Positions 6,833 through 14,174 of a stretch of 17,768 nucleotides of DNA are shown here, piece by piece (the stretch's first letter is position 1; every line of letters starts with the position of its first letter). The position numbers and the translations under genes were made by a program. This DNA is from Gemmatimonadota bacterium (GTDB lineage Bacteria > Gemmatimonadota > Gemmatimonadetes > Gemmatimonadales > Gemmatimonadaceae). The notes below the pieces were generated by a model. The model was given only the letters and a program-made list of their open reading frames with translations, had not been told where the DNA came from and made no database searches. The stretch lies in contig CANJOX010000018.1 of NCBI GenBank assembly GCA_947475795.1, forward strand, positions 1 to 17,768, written 5' to 3'.

Positions 6833-7749
6833 CAGGCGGTCCCGGCCGCCGCGCGCACTGCGGCACGCATCGCGGCATGCTCCGCGACGCGGGCGTCCTG
6901 CCAGTCGAGCCAGATCTTGGGCACCAACTGCCCACCCAGCCGACGCGGTCCATCATGGGTTCCGTGCCAGTCGGAGCCACCACTGGGGAGCAACCCTGCC
7001 CGCTCGGTGTTGTCAAACAGCCGTTGCGAGAGCGCCGGCGGATGACTGGGGTGCAGGACCTCCACCGAATCGAGACCAACATCCGCGAGGCGCTGGATCC
7101 GCGTGGGCGTCGCCGAGTCACCGGGATGCGCCCACACCGCCAGTCCACCGGCCTGATGCACGAGGGCGATCGCGTCGGCAACATCGAATCGCTCTTTGGC
7201 CATGTACGCCGGGCGGCCGAAGCCGAGCCATCGATCGAAGGCATCCCGGAAGTCGCGAACCCAGCCGCCGGCGACCATCGCACGGGCGATATGCGGCCGA
7301 CCGACCGCGCCGTCAGCGGCCTCCGCGAGTACCGCGTCCATGGTCACAGGCATGCTGTGCTTGTTGAGCACCGCCACAATGCGCTCCGCTCGCTCGACAC
7401 GACCAGCCTGGAGCTCACGCAGCGCGCTTCGCATGGCGTCCTGATTGGACAGATGCAATCCGAGCAGGTGTAACTCGTCATCGTCGAAGTGCGAACTCAG
7501 CTCGACGCCGGCCACGATACGGACGCCGAGCAACTCACCCGCCGCCGTGGCTTCGGGCAACCCATCGACCGTGTCGTGGTCGGTGATGGCGATGGCGTAG
7601 AGGTTGGCATCGCGCGCGGCCTCCACGACTTTCGTCGGCGCCAGGGCGCCGTCGGACGCCGTGGTGTGTACTTGCAGATCGACGAACAACGCCGACTCGC
7701 CACGCCCAGAGATCGCATCCGGGCCCGAGGTACCAGGGGCAGCGGTCAC
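6832..7749 (-). CDS. PHP-domain phosphoesterase, RNase AM/YciV-like
   Basis: This 305-aa protein carries the PHP metal-binding motifs in order: DLQVHTTASDG (24-34), ITDHDTVDG (55-63), GVELSS (81-86), GRPHIA (150-155), AHPGD (207-211) and GSDWHG (258-263). The layout matches 3',5'-nucleoside bisphosphate phosphatase/RNase AM-type proteins, which hydrolyse nucleotide 3'-phosphates or trim RNA ends. The first motif is normally HxH, but here the first His is Gln (Q26, codon CAA), removing an expected metal ligand. The start is GTG at 7749, overlapping the upstream stop as GTGA. The first 20 residues are outside the domain and the true start could lie slightly inside. It precedes the SDR with a one-base overlap. 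Confidence 0.87.
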   Translation of the reverse strand: MTAAPGTSGPDAISGRGESALFVDLQVHTTASDGALAPTKVVEAARDANLYAIAITDHDTVDGLPEATAAGELLGVRIVAGVELSSHFDDDELHLLGLHLSNQDAMRSALRELQAGRVERAERIVAVLNKHSMPVTMDAVLAEAADGAVGRPHIARAMVAGGWVRDFRDAFDRWLGFGRPAYMAKERFDVADAIALVHQAGGLAVWAHPGDSATPTRIQRLADVGLDSVEVLHPSHPPALSQRLFDNTERAGLLPSGGSDWHGTHDGPRRLGGQLVPKIWLDWQDARVAEHAAMRAAVRAAAGTA

Positions 7750-8012
7750 GACCGGTAGCCAGCCTCAGGAGACCGCGCGCCCGGCTGGGACGTGCGGAAG
7801 AGGTCGGCCAGCTGCCGCTCGTCGAGTTCGGCAAGGGACTGTTCGCGGGCCCGCGAGCCCGTGGGGGAATAGCGCGTGACGCGGACAACGCGGTCATCAC
7901 CGGCGCCGCTCACGAAGATCACGCCGAACTCATCACCGACCGACTGGGTGAGGAATCCGGACGGGTATACCTGCCATTCGCATCCGTCGACCATGATCCG
8001 TCGCGCGGGCAT
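7746..8012 (-). CDS. Uncharacterised 88-aa protein
   Basis: No family is recognised. The ATG at 8012 has a good Shine-Dalgarno sequence, GGGAGG, six bases upstream, and follows the preceding stop by one base. The protein has a beta-rich N-terminal half (GCEWQVYPSGFLTQSVGDEFGVIFVSG) and a C-terminal part with TRYSPTGSRAREQSLAELDERQLADLF, which looks like a short helix pair. It has no signal or membrane segment. The 3' end overlaps the PHP gene by 4 bases (GTGA). High third-position GC and the tight spacing on both sides support it as real. An open frame continuing upstream is a shadow of the 81-aa gene. Confidence 0.75.
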   Translation of the reverse strand: MPARRIMVDGCEWQVYPSGFLTQSVGDEFGVIFVSGAGDDRVVRVTRYSPTGSRAREQSLAELDERQLADLFRTSQPGARSPEAGYRS

Positions 8013-8013
8013 A

Positions 8014-8259
8014 TCAGCCTCCCTGTACTTCGCGCCACCGGTCGGGCGGGCAGCCGGCGTCATGGAGCGCCGCGAGTTGTGCCTCGCCGGCGGCCTCCGT
8101 GAACTCGACGAACCGGCCCGACTGCGTGGCGTGTTCAAAGACCCAAAAATGTGCCGGGACCGCAGCGGCGCGCTGCCGACGCTCGGCGAGGGCGGCCAGA
8201 TAGGCTCCTCGCTCGGCGGGGGCAACGACACGCTCCTGCATCGTCAGCACGCGTGCCAT
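8014..8259 (-). CDS. Uncharacterised 81-aa protein, possible small alpha/beta barrel
   Basis: No named family is recognised. The ATG at 8259 lies 7 bases after the E2 stop; a second ATG six codons inside is also possible. The sequence pattern, a basic helix (ERGAYLAALAERRQRA), then strand HFWVFEH, then GRFVEFTEA and a further helix, resembles dimeric alpha/beta-barrel (ABM-like) proteins, but this is a weak structural impression. It contains one Cys near the C-terminus (AGCPPDRW). No Shine-Dalgarno sequence is obvious. It is followed by the 88-aa gene after one base, so the two are probably translated together. Confidence 0.7.
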   Translation of the reverse strand: MARVLTMQERVVAPAERGAYLAALAERRQRAAAVPAHFWVFEHATQSGRFVEFTEAAGEAQLAALHDAGCPPDRWREVQGG

Positions 8260-8266
8260 GACGAGA

Positions 8267-9589
8267 TCAGAACCCGGCGTCGGGGATGGTCTCGAGTGTC
8301 TTCTTGAGATCGCCCATGAAGCGATCCGCATCGGCACCGTCGATCACCCGATGATCGAACGACAGCGAAAAATAGGCGCAGGTGCGGATGGCGATGGTGT
8401 CCTCGCCATCGCGCCCGGTGACCACCTTCGCGCGCTTTTCAATGGCACCGAGGCCGAGGATGGCGGTGGTGCCCACAGGGATGATCGGCGTGCCGAACAG
8501 CGACCCGAACACGCCGGGATTGGTGATCGTGAACGTGGACTCCTGAACGTCAGCGGGACTGAGCTTCTTGCTGCGAGCCCGGGCCGCGAGATCATTCGTG
8601 CCGCGTGTGAGTCCGGTGAGCGACAACTCATCAGCGCGCTTAAGCACCGGAACGATGAGTCCCGTGGGCTCGAGTGCGACGGCGATGCCGAGATTGATCT
8701 GCTTGCGCAGGATGATATCGGTCCCGGCCACGGCGGCATTCAGCGTGGGGTGCCGTTTGAGTTGCATGCACACGGCCTGCAGGATGAACGGCAGGTAGGT
8801 GAGCTTCTGCCCGGACTGCGCTTCGAAGTCCTTGCGCATTGCGGCACGGATGCGCGCGACGCGGGTGAGGTCGATTTCGAAGAACGACGTCACGTGCGTG
8901 GCGACCTTGATGGCGAGCGCCATGTGGTCCGACGTGAGTCGCCGGATCTTGGACATGGGTTCGACCGCGTCGCCCGGCCACGGTGTGGGCTGCGGACCGT
9001 GGTGCTCCACCGGGGTGGGCACATGCATGGAAGCGCCGGGCGCCGGGACGACGGCGGCCGCCGGTTTTGCCGCGAGAAACGCGTCGAGATCCCGGCGCGT
9101 GACCCGACCGGCGATGCCGCTGCCGCTCAAGCCGGCCAACTCAACACCATGCTCCGCGGCCATCTTCCGCACCAGCGGCGACGACTTCGTGCGGACGCGC
9201 TCTTCGAAGGAACCTGCGGGCGCGGACGACGCGGGCTGTGCGGCGGACGTCGAGGCCGACGCGGCAACGGGTGCCGGCGCGACGTCCGGGGTCGTCGCTG
9301 CCGCAACGGGGGCGCTGGGTGCGGCCACCGGCGCGAGCGCGGCCGCGGCGTCGGTCTCGAGTCGCGCCACAACGGTCTGGATGGCAACCGTCTGGCCTTC
9401 CCCCGTCAGAATCTCGACGAGAATGCCGGCCGACGGCGAGGGGATCTCGGCGTCCACCTTGTCGGTGGAAATTTCGAAGAGCGGTTCGTCGCGCTTAACG
9501 CTGTCGCCGACCTTCTTGAGCCACCGCGACACGGTTCCTTCCGCGATGGATTCACCCATCTGCGGCATGATGACATCTATGCGAGCCAC
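8267..9589 (-). CDS. 2-oxoacid dehydrogenase complex, E2 dihydrolipoyl acyltransferase
   Basis: The 440-aa product is a complete E2. A single lipoyl domain occupies about 1-80, with the lipoylated lysine K44 in STDKVD. An Ala/Pro-rich flexible linker follows (81-128), then a peripheral subunit-binding domain (136-172), a second linker, and the catalytic domain. That domain ends with HRVIDGADAD, containing H413 and D417 of the active site. E2 forms the core that transfers acyl groups from E1 to CoA. The start is GTG at 9589, 4 bases after the stop of the small membrane-protein gene; an in-frame ATG at 9619 would add an atypical N-terminal extension. E1 genes lie just upstream. Whether the substrate is pyruvate or branched-chain 2-oxoacids cannot be decided here. 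Confidence 0.93.
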   Translation of the reverse strand: MARIDVIMPQMGESIAEGTVSRWLKKVGDSVKRDEPLFEISTDKVDAEIPSPSAGILVEILTGEGQTVAIQTVVARLETDAAAALAPVAAPSAPVAAATTPDVAPAPVAASASTSAAQPASSAPAGSFEERVRTKSSPLVRKMAAEHGVELAGLSGSGIAGRVTRRDLDAFLAAKPAAAVVPAPGASMHVPTPVEHHGPQPTPWPGDAVEPMSKIRRLTSDHMALAIKVATHVTSFFEIDLTRVARIRAAMRKDFEAQSGQKLTYLPFILQAVCMQLKRHPTLNAAVAGTDIILRKQINLGIAVALEPTGLIVPVLKRADELSLTGLTRGTNDLAARARSKKLSPADVQESTFTITNPGVFGSLFGTPIIPVGTTAILGLGAIEKRAKVVTGRDGEDTIAIRTCAYFSLSFDHRVIDGADADRFMGDLKKTLETIPDAGF

Positions 9590-9593
9590 TCGA

Positions 9594-9902
9594 TCATCCC
9601 CGATCTGAAGAAGCAGCATCGGCCGCGCGATCCGCGCGACGCAAACGCCACAAAGCGAGAATCGGCAGCGAAATCGCGCCGATGGCACCACCATACCCAG
9701 CGTACACCCACCAGTCACACGCGGGCAGGCCCGCCATCGGTGTACACCGTGCGAAAAACCCCAGCAACTTGCCGAAACCGACACCAACCATCGCGCCGCT
9801 TACGGCACCGACAAACACCGAAAAACATCCCACCCCGATGTTCCGACCCACACGGTCTTCGGGAAGGGGTGTCTGCGCACCGCCAGCAGAGGTCGTCGTC
9901 AT
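9594..9902 (-). CDS. Small two-helix membrane protein between E1 beta and E2
   Basis: The 102-aa product has two hydrophobic segments. The first is Gly/Val-rich (VGCFSVFVGAVSGAMVGVGF, about 25-44). The second runs WWVYAGYGGAIGAISLPILALW (about 64-85) and ends in the basic RLRRADR tail. Two cysteines, in ARCTPMAG and PACDWW, lie in the loop between the helices and could form a disulfide. The ATG at 9902 overlaps the E1 beta stop by one base (TGATG), and its stop is 4 bases from the E2 start, so it is translated inside the dehydrogenase operon. No family is recognised. A role in membrane attachment of the complex is only a guess from position. Confidence 0.82.
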   Translation of the reverse strand: MTTTSAGGAQTPLPEDRVGRNIGVGCFSVFVGAVSGAMVGVGFGKLLGFFARCTPMAGLPACDWWVYAGYGGAIGAISLPILALWRLRRADRAADAASSDRG

Positions 9903-10876
9903 CAATACGCAGTCAGGCGCCGGACCGCTCGAACGATATCGGCGGTCTGCGGCAACACGTAATCCTCGAGGGCTGGAGCGTACGGCAGCGGGATATCCGC
10001 CGCCGTGACGCGCAACACGGGCGCGTCGAGCCACTCGAAGCAGGTTTCGTTCACGCGCGCGGTGATCTCACCCGCCATCCCACCGGTGCGCGTATCCTCG
10101 TGCACGATCAAGAGCCGATTGGTCTTCTTCACAGTGCGGAAGATCGCCTCATCGTCCATCGGCGCAAGCGAGCGCAAATCGATGACTTCGACGGAAATCC
10201 CTTCCGCCGCCAGGAGGTCGGCCGCTTCGAGCGCCTTCCACACCGTGGACGCGTAGGTCACGATCGACACATCGCTGCCTTCGCGCGCCACCCGCGCCTT
10301 ACCGATCGGCACGACGTGATCGCCCGCGGGCATGACGTCCTTCACGCGACGGTACAGATATTTGTGCTCGAAGAAGAGCACGCAGTCGTCGTCGCGAATG
10401 GCCGACTTCATGAGGCCCTTCGCATCCGCCGCCGTGGACGGATACACGATCTTGAGCCCCGGCGTATGCAGGAAACCGGCTTCCGGGTTCTGCGAATGGA
10501 ACGGGCCGCCGCGCACATAGCCGCCGCTGGGCCCGCGCACCACCATCGGGCACGGCAGGAATGCGCGATAGCGCGCCGTCGCGACGTAGTTGGTGAGCAT
10601 GTCGTAGGCGTTGGCGATGAAGTCGATGAACTGCATCTCGACCACCGGCCGCAACCCCATGTGGGCGGCACCGGCCGCCGCGCCCACCAGCGCGATCTCA
10701 CTGATCGGCGAATCGATCACTCGCTGTTCGCCGAACTTTGCCAGCAAGCCTTCGGTGACCTTGAACGCACCGCCGAAGGCGCCAATGTCCTCGCCCATGC
10801 AGAACACGTTCGGGTCGCGCGCCATTTCCTCGAACAGCGCCTCGCGGATGGCTTCGAGGTACGTAATCTCGGCCAT
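9902..10876 (-). CDS. 2-oxoacid dehydrogenase E1 component, beta subunit
   Basis: The 324-aa length is standard for E1 beta of heterotetrameric pyruvate or branched-chain 2-oxoacid dehydrogenases. Conserved features include FCMGEDIGAFGGAFKVTEGL (25-44), DSPISE with the TPP-activating Glu60, EMQFIDF (80-86), RGPSGGYVRGGPFHSQ with His127, and HTPGLKIVYPS (137-147). The C-terminal part holds the transketolase-like domain (VEVIDLRSLAPMD) that binds E2. The ATG at 10876 overlaps the E1 alpha stop by one base (TGATG). With E1 alpha it decarboxylates the 2-oxoacid on thiamine diphosphate and acylates the E2 lipoyl group. Confidence 0.94.
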   Translation of the reverse strand: MAEITYLEAIREALFEEMARDPNVFCMGEDIGAFGGAFKVTEGLLAKFGEQRVIDSPISEIALVGAAAGAAHMGLRPVVEMQFIDFIANAYDMLTNYVATARYRAFLPCPMVVRGPSGGYVRGGPFHSQNPEAGFLHTPGLKIVYPSTAADAKGLMKSAIRDDDCVLFFEHKYLYRRVKDVMPAGDHVVPIGKARVAREGSDVSIVTYASTVWKALEAADLLAAEGISVEVIDLRSLAPMDDEAIFRTVKKTNRLLIVHEDTRTGGMAGEITARVNETCFEWLDAPVLRVTAADIPLPYAPALEDYVLPQTADIVRAVRRLTAY

Positions 10877-12018
10877 CAGCGAGTGCCCTCACCAGCGTTC
10901 CAGGTGCCCCAGCTTTCGGGGCGTTCCTGGCCGTACGACTCCACACCGGCGTCGCGCCGGAACCAGAGCGGCTGCTCGGCCGGTGGATTGGCGTACACGC
11001 CCAGAAGCGCCTCGCTCGCGTCCGGCGTGCCCGAGGCTTCCGCGAGATCGGTGGCCTCATCGATCTCGCGCATGATGCGCGCATCGATGGCCGCGATTTC
11101 GTCCTCGGTGGCACCGAGCACCGTCCGCATGACGTGCAGGTACCGGTCGATGGGATCGTTCTCCGCGGCCCACTGCTCGATTTCGCCGGGCGGGACATAC
11201 GACTGATTGTCGTGCTCGGCATGTCCCTTGCGACGGTACGTGATCAGTTCAACCAAGGCCACGCCATGGCCCGCGCGCGCGTGATCGACCGCTTGCCGGG
11301 TGACATCGTAGGTGGCCAGCACGTCATTGCCGTCCGCCTGCAGTCCCAGCACGCCGTAGCCGATGGCCTTATCGACGAAAAAGCGGGCGGCCGACTGTTT
11401 CGACGTGGGGGTGGAATAGGCATACCCGTTGTTTTCGACGATCACGACCAGCGGGCATTTCTGCACGGCGGCGAAGTTGATGCCCTCGTGAAAGGCGCCC
11501 GTGCTCGTGGCGCCGTCGCCGACATAGACCAGGCCGACGCGATCCTCGCCCCGCATCTTGAAGGACATGGTGACACCTGTCATGACCGGTACCATGTCGC
11601 CCAGCGGCGAGATCTGTCCGAGGAACCCACGCGTGACGCCCGCTTCGCCGATGTCGCCGAAATGGATGTTGAGCTCGCGTCCGCGGGTGGGTGAGTCGGC
11701 TTTGGCCATGTACTGCTTGAGCACTTCCACGGGGGTCGCGCCCTTGACGAGCATCGCCCCGAGGTTGCGGATGAGCGGCGACATGACGTCACGCTGCTCG
11801 AGCGCAAAGCAGCTGCCGACCGCGTCGGCCTCCTGACCCAGCGAGCGAAAGAGCCCGCCGACGACTTTGGTCTGCCGATACAGGTTGACCAGTCGTTCCT
11901 CGAGCTGTCTGGTGAGCTTCATCCAGTAGTACAGCTCGAGCTTCTGCTCACGCGAGAGGGCGTCGCTGGGGCGCGCCGGCGCGGTCGCCGACGCGCGATT
12001 GGTTCGCGCCGCAGCCAT
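10876..12018 (-). CDS. 2-oxoacid dehydrogenase E1 component, alpha subunit
   Basis: This 380-aa subunit has the thiamine-diphosphate motif starting GDG at 168 and ending NN at 196-197. Other features are SLGQEADAVG (59-68), SPLGDMVPVMTGV (137-149), and the loop RRKGHAEHDNQ (262-272) that corresponds to the regulatory and substrate loop of E1 alpha subunits. The SPL...P...G segment resembles branched-chain E1 alpha more than classical pyruvate E1 alpha, but this does not settle the substrate. The first 20 residues are a disordered Ala/Arg/Pro extension. The ATG at 12018 overlaps the upstream stop by one base. Codon use is strongly biased to G/C-ending codons, consistent with good expression. 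Confidence 0.94.
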   Translation of the reverse strand: MAAARTNRASATAPARPSDALSREQKLELYYWMKLTRQLEERLVNLYRQTKVVGGLFRSLGQEADAVGSCFALEQRDVMSPLIRNLGAMLVKGATPVEVLKQYMAKADSPTRGRELNIHFGDIGEAGVTRGFLGQISPLGDMVPVMTGVTMSFKMRGEDRVGLVYVGDGATSTGAFHEGINFAAVQKCPLVVIVENNGYAYSTPTSKQSAARFFVDKAIGYGVLGLQADGNDVLATYDVTRQAVDHARAGHGVALVELITYRRKGHAEHDNQSYVPPGEIEQWAAENDPIDRYLHVMRTVLGATEDEIAAIDARIMREIDEATDLAEASGTPDASEALLGVYANPPAEQPLWFRRDAGVESYGQERPESWGTWNAGEGTR

Positions 12019-12311
12019 CAGTATCCCGCCTCGATGGTGTGCCGCGGGTCGGCGGTGCGATGGAGGGCATTGAAGAACTTCTTCACGTTCTTGTCGAGGC
12101 GGCTCTCACCGACCTGGTCGGTGTGGACTTCGACGAACGTGTAGTGGCCGCCTTCCATCCGGACGGAGAGCGTGAGCGAACCAAGCACCCCGGTGAACGC
12201 ACGGGTACGGGCATCGGCACTCCCCCGGTTGAGCCGGAGGGCCGAAAAGAACGCGTCGGCCGTTGCGAGCACCACATCGGGCGTCACGGAGGTCCGATGA
12301 AAGTGCCGCAT
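12018..12311 (-). CDS. Uncharacterised 97-aa protein upstream of E1 alpha
   Basis: No family is recognised. The protein begins with a His/Arg-rich stretch (MRHFHRTS) and a predicted helix (PDVVLATADAFFSAL). A beta-rich part follows with GSLTLSVRMEGGHYTFVEVHTD, then a basic helix (SRLDKNVKKFFNALHR). The alternation suggests a small alpha/beta fold. It has no signal peptide. The ATG at 12311 lies 2 bases after the lipoprotein stop, and its own stop overlaps the E1 alpha ATG. A weak AGGGA lies about 10 bases upstream. Position suggests co-translation with the dehydrogenase genes; function is unknown. Confidence 0.75.
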   Translation of the reverse strand: MRHFHRTSVTPDVVLATADAFFSALRLNRGSADARTRAFTGVLGSLTLSVRMEGGHYTFVEVHTDQVGESRLDKNVKKFFNALHRTADPRHTIEAGY

Positions 12312-12313
12312 AC

Positions 12314-12841
12314 TCAGGGTCCCTTGCGCGTACTGTCGATCGACGCACGCGGTGGTGGTTCAGGCGGACGGGAGGTGGCCGGCGGCGTGAAGTCGCCCGG
12401 CTCCTCGGCTGCGAGGATGTCCTGCGTCCAGTCCTGCGTCTTCTGCAGCACCTTGGTCGAATCGCGCCGAAACTGGATGGCCATGGCCCACATCCCGGCG
12501 GTGACGAACATGAGATTGGTGCGATAGGTCCCCAGTTGCTCGGTTTCGCCGAGCCCATTGGAGACCGTCTTGCGATCACGATTGGTGGCGAAGACCCGGC
12601 CTTCCCCACCCTGCATGGGAAGACCGGTCTTCACGTCGTGCACGGTGACACGCCAATAGATCGGCTCGAGCGCGCGCGTCGGCTTGGTTTCCGGTTCAAC
12701 CCGGATGACGAAGTCCTCGGTTTTGAACCGAAGTTCACCCTTCGGTGGTTGGCCTTCCCTGCCTCCGCAGCCGACCATCGCAAGGCCGGCTACGGCGACT
12801 GCCACCACGCGACGGATCCGACGCGTGCGCTGAGCGATCAT
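12314..12841 (-). CDS. Lipoprotein with a YtkA/FixH-like beta domain
   Basis: The 175-aa product starts with an Arg-rich n-region, a hydrophobic VVAVAVAGLAM core and lipobox AMVGC, with the lipidated Cys at 25. The mature part contains WRVTVHDVKTGLPMQGGEGRV, a GLGETEQLGTYRTNL stretch and FVTAGMWAMAIQF. This is the arrangement of YtkA-like immunoglobulin-type domains (D..TG.P, then G.Y, then G.W); that assignment is my reading of the pattern and is not certain. The C-terminal 30 residues are Pro-rich and disordered. The ATG at 12841 overlaps the inositol-phosphate synthase stop by 4 bases (ATGA). A copper or envelope role is known for some YtkA relatives but cannot be claimed here. Confidence 0.78.
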   Translation of the reverse strand: MIAQRTRRIRRVVAVAVAGLAMVGCGGREGQPPKGELRFKTEDFVIRVEPETKPTRALEPIYWRVTVHDVKTGLPMQGGEGRVFATNRDRKTVSNGLGETEQLGTYRTNLMFVTAGMWAMAIQFRRDSTKVLQKTQDWTQDILAAEEPGDFTPPATSRPPEPPPRASIDSTRKGP

Positions 12842-14169
12842 TGATAGTATTCCAGTCCGAGGTGCGTGATCTGCTCCTCACCCATGAGATGACGGAGCGT
12901 GTTCTTGAGCTTCGTCTGCTGGATGAACAGATCATGTTCCGGCTGGAGCCCCGGCGCGGTCTGCGGCGCCTTGTAGTAGAAGCTCAGCCACTCCTGGATG
13001 CCCTTCATGCCGGCGCGCATGGCGAAGTCCGAGAAGAGGGCCAGGTCGAGGACCATCGGCGCCGCGAGGATGGAATCGCGGCAGAGGAAGTTGACCTTGA
13101 TCTGCATGGGGTAGCCCAGCCACCCCTTGATGTCGATGTTGTCCCAGCCTTCCTTGTTGTCGCCGCGCGGCGGGTAGTAGTTGATGCGCACGACGTGCGA
13201 GAAGTCCTTGTACAGCTCCGGGTAGACTTCGGGCTGCAGGATCGTGTGCAACACGGAGAGCTTCGACGCTTCCTTGGTCTTGAACGACGCCGGATCGTCG
13301 AGCACTTCGCCATCGCGATTGCCGAGGATGTTCGTGGAGTACCACCCTTCGAGGCCGAGCATGCGCGCCTTGAGGCCCGGCGCGATGATGGTCTTCATCC
13401 AGGTCTGGCCGGTCTTGAAGTCCTTACCGGAGACGGGCACGCCCTTCTCGATCGCGAGGTCGAGCAGCGCCGGAAAATCGGCGGAGAGATTCGGCGCACC
13501 GTTGCAGTACGGGATGCCTTCCATGATGGCGGCGTAGGCGTACAGCATGCTGGGGGCGATCGAATCGTCGTTCTCTTCCATGGCCTTTTCGAACGCTTCG
13601 ATGGTCTGATGCTGCGGGCCGGGGCTGATGAACGTCTCGGTCGATCCGGTCCAGACCATCACGCCGCGCGTGGCGCCACTGCTCTGCATGACGTGGCGGA
13701 TGTCGGCGCGAATCTGCTCGGCGAGGTCGCGCTTGTTCGTGCCCGTCTTCACGTTCGTCGCGCGCGTGATGCGCGTGACGTAGCGGCTCTCGAACACGGC
13801 CGGCATCGGCTTGATGCTCTTGAGGAAATCGGCGATCGGTTCGATGTCCGACTTGTCGAGCACGCCCGCATTCATGGCCGACTCATACGCCGTGTCAGGA
13901 ATGGGATCCCACGCGCCGAACACGATGTCGTCGAGCTTGGCGAGCGACACGAAGTCCTTGATCAGCGGGCTGCGGCCGTCGGTGCGCTTGCCGAGGCGGA
14001 TTGTCGCCATCTGGGAGAGCGACCCGATGGGTACCGAGAGTCCGCGGCGCACGCGCTCAACACCGGCGATGAACGTGGTCGCCACGGCGCCGAGACCCGG
14101 CGTGAAGATGGCGAGCTTCCCCGTCGCCGGGGCTGGGGACGCGGTATTACCGCGAGTCGAGTCGGACAC
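12838..14169 (-). CDS. Inositol-3-phosphate synthase (myo-inositol-1-phosphate synthase)
   Basis: The enzyme turns glucose 6-phosphate into 1D-myo-inositol 3-phosphate using NAD. In the 443-aa product the nucleotide-binding loop is TPGLGAV (23-29). Family motifs follow: SGKDFKTGQTWMKT (247-260), STNILGNRDG (278-287), RGDNKEGWDNIDIKGWLG (335-352) and CRDSILAAPMVLDL (363-376). These match the lysine-containing active-site and NAD-binding blocks of the INO1 family; the length is that of compact bacterial/archaeal members. The start is GTG at 14169, with GGAG about nine bases upstream. An alternative upstream start at 14238 would run into the neighbouring gene. The CDP-alcohol phosphotransferase gene is 5 bases upstream, which fits inositol phospholipid synthesis. 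Confidence 0.93.
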   Translation of the reverse strand: MSDSTRGNTASPAPATGKLAIFTPGLGAVATTFIAGVERVRRGLSVPIGSLSQMATIRLGKRTDGRSPLIKDFVSLAKLDDIVFGAWDPIPDTAYESAMNAGVLDKSDIEPIADFLKSIKPMPAVFESRYVTRITRATNVKTGTNKRDLAEQIRADIRHVMQSSGATRGVMVWTGSTETFISPGPQHQTIEAFEKAMEENDDSIAPSMLYAYAAIMEGIPYCNGAPNLSADFPALLDLAIEKGVPVSGKDFKTGQTWMKTIIAPGLKARMLGLEGWYSTNILGNRDGEVLDDPASFKTKEASKLSVLHTILQPEVYPELYKDFSHVVRINYYPPRGDNKEGWDNIDIKGWLGYPMQIKVNFLCRDSILAAPMVLDLALFSDFAMRAGMKGIQEWLSFYYKAPQTAPGLQPEHDLFIQQTKLKNTLRHLMGEEQITHLGLEYYQ

Positions 14170-14174
14170 TGCGT

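Noticed and set aside
8258..11206. Very long plus-strand open frame opposite E2, the membrane protein and E1 genes
   Set aside because: It is antisense to well-supported genes with intact catalytic motifs. Its translation is full of Arg, His and Asp with no recognisable domain, as expected for a shadow frame in high-GC DNA.
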